Shown here: positions 15,345 to 22,472 of the stretch, piece after piece
Layout: each line of letters opens with the position of its first letter
Position numbering within the stretch: the stretch's first letter is position 1
Translations under genes and position numbers: made by a program
NCBI GenBank assembly: GCA_026000155.1
Contig: BNYG01000026.1
Coordinates: forward strand, 1 to 29,843
Reading direction: 5' to 3'
From: Bacteroidia bacterium
GTDB taxonomy: Bacteria > Bacteroidota > Bacteroidia > Bacteroidales > Azobacteroidaceae
Length of the DNA: 29,843 bases
The notes under the pieces: model-generated
Told to the model about the DNA's origin: nothing
Databases searched by the model: none
What the model saw: only the letters and a program-made list of their open reading frames with translations

Positions 15345-16259
15345 ATGGATTCTACAATTAATAAAATGTTTTTTGACCATATTACAAATATGGAAAAATA
15401 CTGTGGTTATGAAAAAGATGTAATTGGCGGTGGACGATATGTTGCAGCAGAAGGTTTTGGACATGAACTTTTTAACTTCCAAAATGACGATAGTAAATGT
15501 TATGGTTATACAGCACCATGGTGTAAAATAAATTTAAAGAAAATTTCAAAAGACGAGATAAGCAAAGACGTTTTGGGAGAATATTTAGACGATGTGCTTG
15601 TTATTTTTACTTGCGAAGGTAAAAATGGCAAACGTGTTATTGCAGGTTTTTATCAAAATGCTCGTGTCTATGCAAATCCTGTAAATGATGGCAGGTCTTC
15701 TCGAATATATAATGGAGAATTTATTCCATATAACTTGATTTGTGATGCAGACAATGCCATTTTAATATCTCAAAATGACCGTGATTTTGAAATTCCACAT
15801 ACTAATTCTAAAAAAAATAGTGGGCACGGACAATCAAATATTTGGTACGCCGATAAAAATATAGACAGTACAATAAGAAATGAAGCTCTACAATATGTTG
15901 GAAACATTCTTAAAAGTAACATATCTGATGAATATAAATATTCGTTACACAATGAAAATAAAACGTATATTATTGTCTCAACACAGCAAATTAAGCGAAG
16001 TCGAGAAGCACGAAATGAATGTATCAAATTGAAAGGTTGCTATTGCAATATTTGCGGATTTGATTTTCAAAAAACATATGGAGATTTAGGTAAAGATTAT
16101 ATTGAAGTCCATCACATTACTTCTATTGGAGAGTTGACAACTTCAAAAGGATATGAAGGTACTGACCCCGCGAAAGATTTAATACCTCTTTGCTCTAATT
16201 GTCATTCTATGATACACAGAAAAAATCCCCCTTATAAACCGAATGAAATAACAATATGA
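15345..16259 (+). CDS. HNH endonuclease, putative restriction or defence nuclease
   Basis: This 304-residue protein has a C-terminal HNH domain: zinc Cys pairs C234-x2-C237 and C283-x2-C286, the active HH at 256-257 (YIEVHHITSI) and H291 in NCHSMIHRKNPP. This McrA-like HNH type is common in enzymes that cut modified or foreign DNA. The N-terminal 190 residues (GGGRYVAAEGFGHELFNF, then CEGKNGKRVIAGFYQNARVY) are not a family I know; the mixed alpha/beta pattern would fit a DNA-reading domain, which is inference. The gene is clearly more AT-rich than the Tat/NHL gene before it. It overlaps by 4 bp (ATGA) a truncated ORF that resembles a RhuM start. A -7-like TATTTTTG lies at 15274-15281. Confidence 0.85.
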   Translation: MDSTINKMFFDHITNMEKYCGYEKDVIGGGRYVAAEGFGHELFNFQNDDSKCYGYTAPWCKINLKKISKDEISKDVLGEYLDDVLVIFTCEGKNGKRVIAGFYQNARVYANPVNDGRSSRIYNGEFIPYNLICDADNAILISQNDRDFEIPHTNSKKNSGHGQSNIWYADKNIDSTIRNEALQYVGNILKSNISDEYKYSLHNENKTYIIVSTQQIKRSREARNECIKLKGCYCNICGFDFQKTYGDLGKDYIEVHHITSIGELTTSKGYEGTDPAKDLIPLCSNCHSMIHRKNPPYKPNEITI

Positions 16260-16336
16260 GCAAAGAAATTAAAAACATAGAAGAAGAAATTATCATTTAT
16301 CAGGCAGACAACCATTCGCCGCAAATAGATCTATAG
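16256..16336 (+). pseudogene. 26-codon remnant resembling the start of a RhuM-family gene
   Basis: ATG at 16256 overlaps the HNH stop as ATGA. It opens MSKEIKNIEEEIIIYQADN, continues HSPQIDL and then hits TAG. The pattern E-x-I-I-I-Y-Q followed by a short acidic turn is the usual beginning of RhuM-type proteins, which run to about 300 residues. Only the first two dozen codons remain here, and the next 3 bp lead into the vapC stop region on the other strand. It was probably cut by a deletion when the VapBC pair or its surroundings joined. Confidence 0.5.
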
Positions 16337-16338
16337 AT

Positions 16339-16749
16339 TTATCTCGGAATATATAATTTTATTGGCAAATATTCTTTATAATTAAAAAAATCAATGTCTT
16401 CCGTAAATATTTCCCATCCATTTCTGACCGCCACGGCACAAATCAAAAAATCTATATGGGAACCTTGTATTCCATGTTTTCTACAGATATTTGAATATTC
16501 GGCGGCCAATTCATAATCGGCTGTTTGAATTATAGAATCTGTAAACACACTCATCTTTTGTTTTAAATCATCAAAAACAGCTTGTTTGGAAATTCCGGAT
16601 AGTAATTCCTGCCTGACAGGACCTATGATAGCAATTCTTAAATCCTGTATTAAAGAAATCAATGCATTGGCAATTTTTTTCTCTTTTTCCTGAGGTTTAT
16701 TTCTCCGGAATACCAAAGACCAAACCGATGTGTCTATTAATACGTTCAT
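16339..16749 (-). CDS. vapC: PIN-domain toxin of the VapC family
   Basis: This 136-residue PIN-domain ribonuclease has the acidic metal-binding residues D6 (LIDTSVW), E48 (RQELLSG), D100 (GSHIDFLICA) and D118/D120 (TEDIDFF). VapC toxins cut tRNA or rRNA when their antitoxin is lost; the target here is unknown. The ATG overlaps the antitoxin stop by 4 bp, the standard VapBC arrangement with the antitoxin first. Length is normal, so it is probably intact. Confidence 0.92.
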   Translation of the reverse strand: MNVLIDTSVWSLVFRRNKPQEKEKKIANALISLIQDLRIAIIGPVRQELLSGISKQAVFDDLKQKMSVFTDSIIQTADYELAAEYSNICRKHGIQGSHIDFLICAVAVRNGWEIFTEDIDFFNYKEYLPIKLYIPR

Positions 16750-16946
16750 TTCCGGTTCCGTAATTCTTTATAATTATAATCCGAATCGTAATCTACCGAA
16801 AAAAACATTTCTACCACATCTCCCATTTTACGCTTTTTAATGAATTCTTTAAGCGCTAAATTAACAGTTTCCTTCGGGGTTTTTAATCCTCCTACACGAA
16901 AAGCCGTTTCTAATAATTGATTATCTATTATCAATTGCGTTGTCAT
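16746..16946 (-). CDS. vapB: VapB-type antitoxin
   Basis: This 66-residue protein has an N-terminal beta strand followed by two helices of ribbon-helix-helix type (TTQLIIDNQLLETA, then TPKETVNLALKEFIKKRK at about 23-40). The acidic tail FSVDYDSDYNYKEL would sit in the toxin active site. It matches the VapB/DUF2191-like antitoxins often paired with PIN toxins. It probably represses its own promoter; a minus-strand -7-like TATTTTTG lies at 16975-16982, about 28 bp upstream. Confidence 0.88.
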   Translation of the reverse strand: MTTQLIIDNQLLETAFRVGGLKTPKETVNLALKEFIKKRKMGDVVEMFFSVDYDSDYNYKELRNRK

Positions 16947-17003
16947 AACCTCATCATTTTAAATTATACTCCGACAAAAATACCACTTTTTCTTTTAATG
17001 AAA

Positions 17004-19067
17004 TCATTTCTCAATCCGAATCCGGGCATCCACAGCGATAATTCCTTTATTGGTTGCCAATAACGGATTGATATCCAACTCTTTGATTTCCGTGGCAAAG
17101 CGCAACAAAGCAGACAGATGCACGATTATCTTGGCAAACTGGTGTTCGTCAATCCCTTTTTGTCCTCTGGCTCCTTTGAATACTTTGTATCCCCGCAACG
17201 AACGGATCATAGACAAGGCCTCTTCGGTTGCCAAAGGCGCTAAACCGGAAGCGATATCTTTGAAAATTTCTACGAAAATACCACCCAAACCGCAAAGCAC
17301 GATGTGGCCGAATTTTTCTTCGTATTTGGCGCCGGCAAAAAGTTCCATGCCGCTCAACATCGGCTGAATCATGACGGCTGTCGCATCCGGAAGTTGGATC
17401 AAACGTTCGAATTCTATTTGCAAATGTTTTTCGGAACGGATATTCAATACTACTCCTCCTACATCCGATTTGTGAATGGGACCGACTACTTTGGCCACTA
17501 CCGGAAATCCGACCTGGGCAGCAAAAGCTTTGACTTCTTTCCATTTGGAAGATACCAATTCAGCTACCATCGGAATGCCGGCGGCTTTGAAAAGTTCCTG
17601 TACATATTTCGGAGCGATGTATCCCGATTCCGGTATATTATCAATAATCCGGCGAATCAATGGAATATCTACGCCACTCAATTCCAAATTATTAGCTAAG
17701 GGACGAGGCGTTTGCAAGGTCTTAACCAAGGCATTAGCCAGATTGACTTCATCACTGAAATTGACATGTCCTTTTTCGACGAAAAAGTCGGTTTCATCCA
17801 AAGCCGTACTTACGGAAGGCAACACCGGATAAATCGGTTTGGTACAGGTACGCATTTTCCGGTCCAATACCTCGTAAGCATCAAAAATTTTGTTCAGACC
17901 CGGACTGCCGAAAATCACGACAATACCGTCGATATTATCAAATTTTTCTTCGCAATAATCAATAGCAATTTCCAGGTGCTTGTCTGTACCCGTACCCAGA
18001 ACATCAATCGGATTGTTCACGGACGAACCCGGTAACAAGTGTGTTTTCAATTCGCTTGCAACCGGATTTCCGGCTAAAGATGGGATTTCCATACCCCCTT
18101 TCGCCAAAGCATCGGTCAGCATGACGGCTGCTCCGCCGGCATGAGTGACAATGGCGATATTCTTGCCTTTCAATTCTTTTAAGGTAAAAACAGCGCCGAC
18201 AGCTGCCAATTCTTCCCGGCTATAACAACGGACGATGCCCGCTTTCCGGAAAAGAGCTTCTACCGCCAAATCCGAATTGGCCATGGCGCCGGTATGGGAA
18301 GCGGCTGCGCGGCTGCCCGATTCGGAAGTACCCGATTTGATACCGGCAATCCGGCATCCTTTGCGAATCAAGGAGGAAGTGTGTTCCAATAATTTGTCGG
18401 GGTCTTTGATGCTTTCGATATACAGCAATTTGATTTTGGAATCGGTTTCCGGATTGAAATTCAAATCCATATACTCTACTACATCTTCTACGGTAATTTG
18501 GGCGCCGTTGCCAATCGACCACATCGAATTGAATCGCAATCCCATGCGAACACTGGATTCGATAATATACAGCGCCGTACTGCCCGAACTGGAAACCATA
18601 TCCACTCCCATCGGATCCATTTTCGGAATAGGGAGTGTAAAAATACTGTGATGATACCGATTCAAAAAGCCGATACAGTTCGGACCGATCAGACTCGCCC
18701 CGGCATCTGTCACCACTTTCACAATAGCATTTTCAAGTTCCGCGCCTTCTTGGCTTTCTTCTTTAAATCCGGCTGAAAACATGATAAACGCTTTCACTCC
18801 TTTTTCCTGAGCCAAAACGGTTATCGCATCCAGACAGGCTTGCGCCGGAATAGCAATAACGGCCATTTCCGTCGGAGGAATTTCGGAAACATGATGATAA
18901 CTTTTTAATCCCTGTACTTCTGTTTCTTTGGGATTAACTACATAGAGTTCGCCGGCAAACTGGCCATTGATCAGGTTGCGGACGCAATTTCCTCCCGGTT
19001 TGGAGGTGTTGTTTGAACCGCCGACAACCACAATGCTTTTTGGATGGATTAGTTCTTGATTAATCAT
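17004..19067 (-). CDS. ADP-forming acetate/acyl-CoA synthetase, fused alpha-beta
   Basis: The enzyme interconverts acyl-CoA + ADP + Pi and acid + ATP + CoA, a substrate-level energy step in anaerobes. The chosen 687-residue protein has a CoA-binding Rossmann domain at about 5-130 (HPKSIVVVGGSNN). Ligase-CoA domains span about 140-445, with the likely phospho-His in SRAAASHTGAMA. An ATP-grasp domain covers about 470-687 (FPVVAKVVGPIHKSDVGGV). The start at 19067 (MINQELIHPKS) is preferred over an in-frame ATG at 19106, because a -7 box TATATTTG (minus, 19084-19091) would place the transcript start between the two. It is probably monocistronic; the next gene upstream ends at 19114. Acetate is the usual substrate, but branched or aryl acids are possible. 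Confidence 0.93.
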   Translation of the reverse strand: MINQELIHPKSIVVVGGSNNTSKPGGNCVRNLINGQFAGELYVVNPKETEVQGLKSYHHVSEIPPTEMAVIAIPAQACLDAITVLAQEKGVKAFIMFSAGFKEESQEGAELENAIVKVVTDAGASLIGPNCIGFLNRYHHSIFTLPIPKMDPMGVDMVSSSGSTALYIIESSVRMGLRFNSMWSIGNGAQITVEDVVEYMDLNFNPETDSKIKLLYIESIKDPDKLLEHTSSLIRKGCRIAGIKSGTSESGSRAAASHTGAMANSDLAVEALFRKAGIVRCYSREELAAVGAVFTLKELKGKNIAIVTHAGGAAVMLTDALAKGGMEIPSLAGNPVASELKTHLLPGSSVNNPIDVLGTGTDKHLEIAIDYCEEKFDNIDGIVVIFGSPGLNKIFDAYEVLDRKMRTCTKPIYPVLPSVSTALDETDFFVEKGHVNFSDEVNLANALVKTLQTPRPLANNLELSGVDIPLIRRIIDNIPESGYIAPKYVQELFKAAGIPMVAELVSSKWKEVKAFAAQVGFPVVAKVVGPIHKSDVGGVVLNIRSEKHLQIEFERLIQLPDATAVMIQPMLSGMELFAGAKYEEKFGHIVLCGLGGIFVEIFKDIASGLAPLATEEALSMIRSLRGYKVFKGARGQKGIDEHQFAKIIVHLSALLRFATEIKELDINPLLATNKGIIAVDARIRIEK

Positions 19068-19083
19068 AAAATATATTTTTTTA

Positions 19084-19091
19084 CAAATATA
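19084..19091 (-). promoter_or_regulatory. -7 box that decides the acyl-CoA synthetase start
   Basis: Minus-strand TATATTTG matches TAnnTTTG. No -33 at 19-20 bp is clear. The predicted start near 19077 lies downstream of the longer possible ATG (19106), supporting the ATG at 19067. Confidence 0.5.
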
Positions 19092-19113
19092 TTCATTTTT
19101 TTCCACAATCCGG

Positions 19114-20121
19114 TCAATTAAAGCAGGGATTATTTCTACGGTTTAAGATTACATATATAATTATAGGTGCACCGAGTAAGGGCGTAACAGCATTCAAGGG
19201 CAACAAGCTGTTACCGAACGGAAGGATGGTCAATAAATTGCAAAAAAGCGCAACGGCGGCCCCCGAAAGAAGCGTTGCCGGCACTAAGAGCTGCTGGTTG
19301 GCAGTGCCCAACACCAGGCGGGCCACATGGGGAACGGCCAAGCCGATAAAACTGACAGGACCGCAAAAAGCGGTGACGATAGCGGTTAAAAATCCGGTGA
19401 CGATGAGAATCAAAATCCGGGTTCGTTTGATATTTATTCCCAGATTGGAGGCATAATGTTCGCCCAACAAAAGCAGGTTCAACGGTTTAATCAATAAAAT
19501 GGAAGCTATCAATCCGGCTAAAATCGTGCTGCTGTACAAAGGGATTTGCCGGGAAGAAACCGTTGAAAAACTGCCTAATCCCCACAACACGTATGAACGG
19601 ATACTTTCCGAAGAGGCGAAAGCATTCAAAATGGAAATGCCCGAAGAGGCTAAGTAACCGACCATCATCCCGATAATCAATACAAGGACATTACTCCGGA
19701 CTTTAGACGAAAAATACAGGATAATCAGCAGAACGACCAACGCTCCGGCAAACGCTGCCAGAATGGAAGACAGATTAATTCCTGCAATTCCGCCGGCATA
19801 CAACATCACGATGGCTACGCCGAGGTTGGCGCCGCTGCTTATCCCTAAAATACTGGGACCCGCCAAGGGATTTTGAAATAAAGTTTGAAGCAGCAAACCG
19901 CTCACGGCTAAAGCGGCGCCTGCGAACAAGGCGGTGATGGCCTGCGGCAAACGCGATTGGAGGATAATGTTGGTCCAGGAAGAAGATTCGACTTCCTTAC
20001 CTAAAAGAATATCCATTACCGCCGAAGCAGGAATGGATACAGTGCCGTAAAAAAGATTACACAGAAAGAGAATAAGGATTACAATAGCCATCCCCTGACA
20101 GATATAAACTTTATTTCTCAT
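19114..20121 (-). CDS. FecCD-family ABC transporter permease
   Basis: This 335-residue inner-membrane permease belongs to the BtuC/FecD/FhuB group that imports iron-siderophores, heme or cobalamin. It has about nine or ten transmembrane helices, with family signatures such as RLPQAITALFAGAALAVSGLLLQ near 57-79, NPLAGPSILGISSGANLG near 84-101, and the GLAVPHVAR coupling motif near 256-264. No ATPase, binding protein or TonB receptor for it is in the window. It follows the DUF4293 gene by 9 bp, so it is probably the last gene of the bamD-rpoZ cluster. The partner subunits must be elsewhere or were lost. Confidence 0.93.
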   Translation of the reverse strand: MRNKVYICQGMAIVILILFLCNLFYGTVSIPASAVMDILLGKEVESSSWTNIILQSRLPQAITALFAGAALAVSGLLLQTLFQNPLAGPSILGISSGANLGVAIVMLYAGGIAGINLSSILAAFAGALVVLLIILYFSSKVRSNVLVLIIGMMVGYLASSGISILNAFASSESIRSYVLWGLGSFSTVSSRQIPLYSSTILAGLIASILLIKPLNLLLLGEHYASNLGINIKRTRILILIVTGFLTAIVTAFCGPVSFIGLAVPHVARLVLGTANQQLLVPATLLSGAAVALFCNLLTILPFGNSLLPLNAVTPLLGAPIIIYVILNRRNNPCFN

Positions 20122-20130
20122 TCATGTTTT

Positions 20131-20535
20131 TTATCTTAACCGGTCTAAGGATCGAACCAATTTTTCGTCTTTCTTGACTGCTCGGATCGCTAAAATATCA
20201 AAAATTATTGCAATCAAAAAATAGGCAACAGGCGGAATTAACATCGAGTTACCCATAACTATGCATCCTCCATGATTCTGCTCAAAAACGGTAACCATTA
20301 TAAAACAAGATAGAAGCAGTAAAATAAATATTCCGTAAGCTATCTTGATTTGTAGTGGCCGGTTTTTATATAAAAACACAGAGAGAATGGATAAAAACAC
20401 AGTCAAACCAATTGCACTAAAAAAGGAATATAACCACACAGACACCGATTGAAATTCAACATACGGATCCCAAAACAATAATCCGCTGAAAATTGCAATC
20501 AATAAAAACCAGATGGTTTGTATCCGTTGTATCAT
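20131..20535 (-). CDS. DUF4293 family membrane protein
   Basis: This 134-residue protein has four predicted transmembrane helices (about 5-23, 30-55, 68-90 and 100-122). It opens MIQRIQTIWFLLIAIFSGL, typical of the DUF4293 family, which is confined to Bacteroidota and has no known function. Its ATG overlaps the rpoZ stop by 4 bp, so it is coupled to the omega subunit gene; the pairing of omega and DUF4293 is, as I recall, conserved in the phylum. Confidence 0.88.
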   Translation of the reverse strand: MIQRIQTIWFLLIAIFSGLLFWDPYVEFQSVSVWLYSFFSAIGLTVFLSILSVFLYKNRPLQIKIAYGIFILLLLSCFIMVTVFEQNHGGCIVMGNSMLIPPVAYFLIAIIFDILAIRAVKKDEKLVRSLDRLR

Positions 20536-20873
20536 AATTCTTCGATATTGTCTTTTTCCTTGGAAGGATTGCGGTAATAAATTTCACCATCTACATATTC
20601 CTGAGCGGCAATCAATGTCGGTTTGGGCAGGCGTTCGAAATAGCGGGAAATTTCGATTTGTTCCCGGTTTTCGAATATTTCGTCCAAACTGTCGGTATAA
20701 GAAGAAAATTCCTGCAATTTACGTTCCAAATCCTGTTTGATGTCCACAGAAATTTCATTGGCACGTTTTCCGATGATGCGAACGGTTTCATACACATTGC
20801 CTGTTTCTTCCGACAAGCTCATCATATCACGGGTAATCGTGCTGCCCGGCGCATTTGATTTTTTATAATCCAT
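20532..20873 (-). CDS. rpoZ: RNA polymerase omega subunit, Bacteroidota type
   Basis: This 113-residue Rpb6/omega-family protein supports assembly of the RNA polymerase beta' subunit. Visible marks are NVYETVRIIGKRANEI near 26-41 (the conserved omega helix with Arg-Ala-x-x-I/L) and PTLIAAQEYVDGEIYYR near 83-99. It is diverged from the proteobacterial RpoZ, as expected for the phylum. It lies 6 bp after bamD and overlaps the DUF4293 gene. Confidence 0.85.
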   Translation of the reverse strand: MDYKKSNAPGSTITRDMMSLSEETGNVYETVRIIGKRANEISVDIKQDLERKLQEFSSYTDSLDEIFENREQIEISRYFERLPKPTLIAAQEYVDGEIYYRNPSKEKDNIEEL

Positions 20874-20879
20874 TATCTT

Positions 20880-21695
20880 TTAATTTAATTGTTTTGCTAC
20901 GTTATCGTATAATTTCTGAATCTCTTTCAGGTACTTACCTTCCGGATAATCATTGACATAAGAATAATATTCATCGACTACATCCCGGTACCGGAAATCT
21001 TTTTTCTCTTCCACACTTTGTTTGGCCATTTCATATTTGGACTTGAAAGTGTAATACATAAAATCTTCGCGGTACTTGGAAAAAGGGTAGGTCCGCATGG
21101 CGTTTTGCGCCGTAATCACGCAGGAAAGATAATTCCCTCCCGGAAAAGTATAGAGCGTATAATCGCCCAGATTATAATACAAACGCACTGCCATTAACTC
21201 CTTGTAGGACAATTTTTCCTGCAATTCATATAAGGCTTGCTGCACCTGTTCTTTTTTCTCGCTTTGCGGATAATATTCCAGGAAATCCTGGAATTGCTGC
21301 ATCGCTTTATACGTATCCGACTGGTCTAAACGCGGATCCGGCGAATCCAGATATAAACCGTAGGCCGAATAATAACGCGCCAATTCGGCATATTCTCCTC
21401 GTGGAAAGGAAGTATAATAACTTTTGAAATATTCCGCAGCCGATACATAATCTTTCATGGCATATTGAGCCTGCGCCAATAAGTACAAGGATTCTTCCGC
21501 GTTGGAAGTACCTCTCAACAGGGAAACCACCTCTTCGAGAAGAGTGGCCGAGCGACTGTATTTCCCTTCATTGAAATACCGTTTAGCAGCTTCGTATTTC
21601 ACCATTGTATCGGTACTCTTTAAAATCTTGTTGTATTCACCGCAAGAGGTTAACACTACCAATAACAAGGAAAAGCATATATATTTTAATTTCAT
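20880..21695 (-). CDS. bamD: Outer-membrane assembly lipoprotein BamD
   Basis: BamD is an outer-membrane lipoprotein of the BAM complex that folds beta-barrel proteins into the outer membrane. The chosen 271-residue form starts MKLKYICFSLLLVVLTSCG, a good lipoprotein signal with the lipid Cys at 18 (LTSC). TPR repeats follow through about residue 240 (for example YFNEGKYSRSATLLEEVV and SAAEYFKSYYTSFPRGEYAE). A 313-residue frame extends upstream to 21821, but it lacks a signal peptide at its start and overlaps the -7 box TACTTTTG (21713-21720), so 21695 is preferred. It heads the bamD-rpoZ-DUF4293-FecCD cluster. Confidence 0.92.
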   Translation of the reverse strand: MKLKYICFSLLLVVLTSCGEYNKILKSTDTMVKYEAAKRYFNEGKYSRSATLLEEVVSLLRGTSNAEESLYLLAQAQYAMKDYVSAAEYFKSYYTSFPRGEYAELARYYSAYGLYLDSPDPRLDQSDTYKAMQQFQDFLEYYPQSEKKEQVQQALYELQEKLSYKELMAVRLYYNLGDYTLYTFPGGNYLSCVITAQNAMRTYPFSKYREDFMYYTFKSKYEMAKQSVEEKKDFRYRDVVDEYYSYVNDYPEGKYLKEIQKLYDNVAKQLN

Positions 21696-21712
21696 ATCCG
21701 TCATTTTGTGCA

Positions 21713-21720
21713 CAAAAGTA
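21713..21720 (-). promoter_or_regulatory. -7 box upstream of bamD
   Basis: Minus-strand TACTTTTG matches TAnnTTTG, with a predicted start near 21706 and about 11 nt to the chosen ATG. A -33 partner is not clear. Confidence 0.45.
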
Positions 21721-21813
21721 GTCAATCCCTTCGAATTAGAAAAGGTTTTAATTAATTTTATATTTTCAGGGTTATTTTCAACCGGATTCCGGGGATTTAT
21801 TATAATGAATATT

Positions 21814-22128
21814 TTAACCATTAGTTAGCAGCGCACTTGGAATTACTCGATGAATATAAATTAATTTTTCAGTTTCCCTAATAGCAAATAATATTGCGTA
21901 TTTGCCAAAATTACAGCGTCTTGTGTCGAATCCATACTGTAAAATCGATAGTGGTAATGTTCTGATGCTGTAAGAATAAGGATGCTTGGCTATTTCTCTG
22001 ATAGTTGCCTTCATTTTAGAGGCATAATTCATAGCTGTTTGGGGCATACCTTTTTCTTCCGCAATCCACAAAAATACACTTTGCATATCATTGTTTGCTT
22101 CTTGCGAAAATTCAATATTGTAAATCAT
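21814..22128 (-). CDS. RelE/ParE-family toxin
   Basis: This 104-residue protein has the ParE/RelE layout: an opening strand (YNIEFSQEANNDM), two helices (VFLWIAEEKGMPQTAMNYASKMKATIREIAKHP), then C-terminal strands including RRCNFGKYAILFAIRETEKLIYIHRVI, quoted here only to mark the region. ParE toxins poison gyrase; RelE toxins cut mRNA on the ribosome. Sequence alone favours the ParE branch because a RelE-type catalytic pattern is not obvious. Its ATG overlaps the antitoxin stop by 4 bp. It lies 118 bp upstream of bamD on the same strand. Confidence 0.85.
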   Translation of the reverse strand: MIYNIEFSQEANNDMQSVFLWIAEEKGMPQTAMNYASKMKATIREIAKHPYSYSIRTLPLSILQYGFDTRRCNFGKYAILFAIRETEKLIYIHRVIPSALLTNG

Positions 22129-22331
22129 AAATCACTAATTTTCAATTCAGTACCGAAATAATTATTGATAATTTTTTCGCCCATATCAAAAACCTCATCA
22201 AGCGAGTATGTTTTTTCACTTTTTCCTACAAATGGATATTCTATTTTTACTGTACGTTTTTTTTCAAGTTCACGTACAATCCGTCTGCCTGATGGGCGGC
22301 TTATATCAATTTTGGCTGTTACCGTATTCAT
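22125..22331 (-). CDS. Antitoxin partner of the ParE-like toxin
   Basis: This 68-residue protein has a short N-terminal region (MNTVTAKIDISRPSGRRIVRELEKK) that resembles antitoxins annotated in Bacteroidota with the motif 'SRPSGRRIVREL'. The C-terminal part (YSLDEVFDMGEKIINNYFG) is acidic and helical, suited to binding the toxin. It is the first gene of a coupled pair and probably represses its own promoter at 22348-22379. Confidence 0.82.
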   Translation of the reverse strand: MNTVTAKIDISRPSGRRIVRELEKKRTVKIEYPFVGKSEKTYSLDEVFDMGEKIINNYFGTELKISDL

Positions 22332-22347
22332 ATTTTGTTGTTTTTTA

Positions 22348-22379
22348 CAAATTTACGATTTAATTTTTATTCATGCAAA
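22348..22379 (-). promoter_or_regulatory. Bacteroidota promoter of the ParE-type TA pair
   Basis: On the minus strand TTTG (22376-22379), a 20-bp spacer and TAAATTTG (22348-22355) fit the -33/-7 pattern. A second -7-like box TATATTTG (22376-22383) overlaps the -33. Confidence 0.6.
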
Positions 22380-22403
22380 TATAAATATTTTTTTCTGAAA
22401 CGC

Positions 22404-22457
22404 AAAAAATCAGGCTATTCTCAAAGTTTTTACACTTTTGAAATAGCCTGATTTTTT
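22404..22457. terminator. Strong bidirectional terminator
   Basis: AAAAAATCAGGCTATT (22404-22419) is the exact reverse complement of AATAGCCTGATTTTTT (22442-22457), a 16-bp stem with A-run and T-run ends suited to stop transcription both ways. Further partial pairing lies inside the loop. It separates the Oar-like gene from the toxin-antitoxin pair downstream on the minus strand. Confidence 0.85.
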
Positions 22458-22472
22458 ATAATCTAATGTTTT

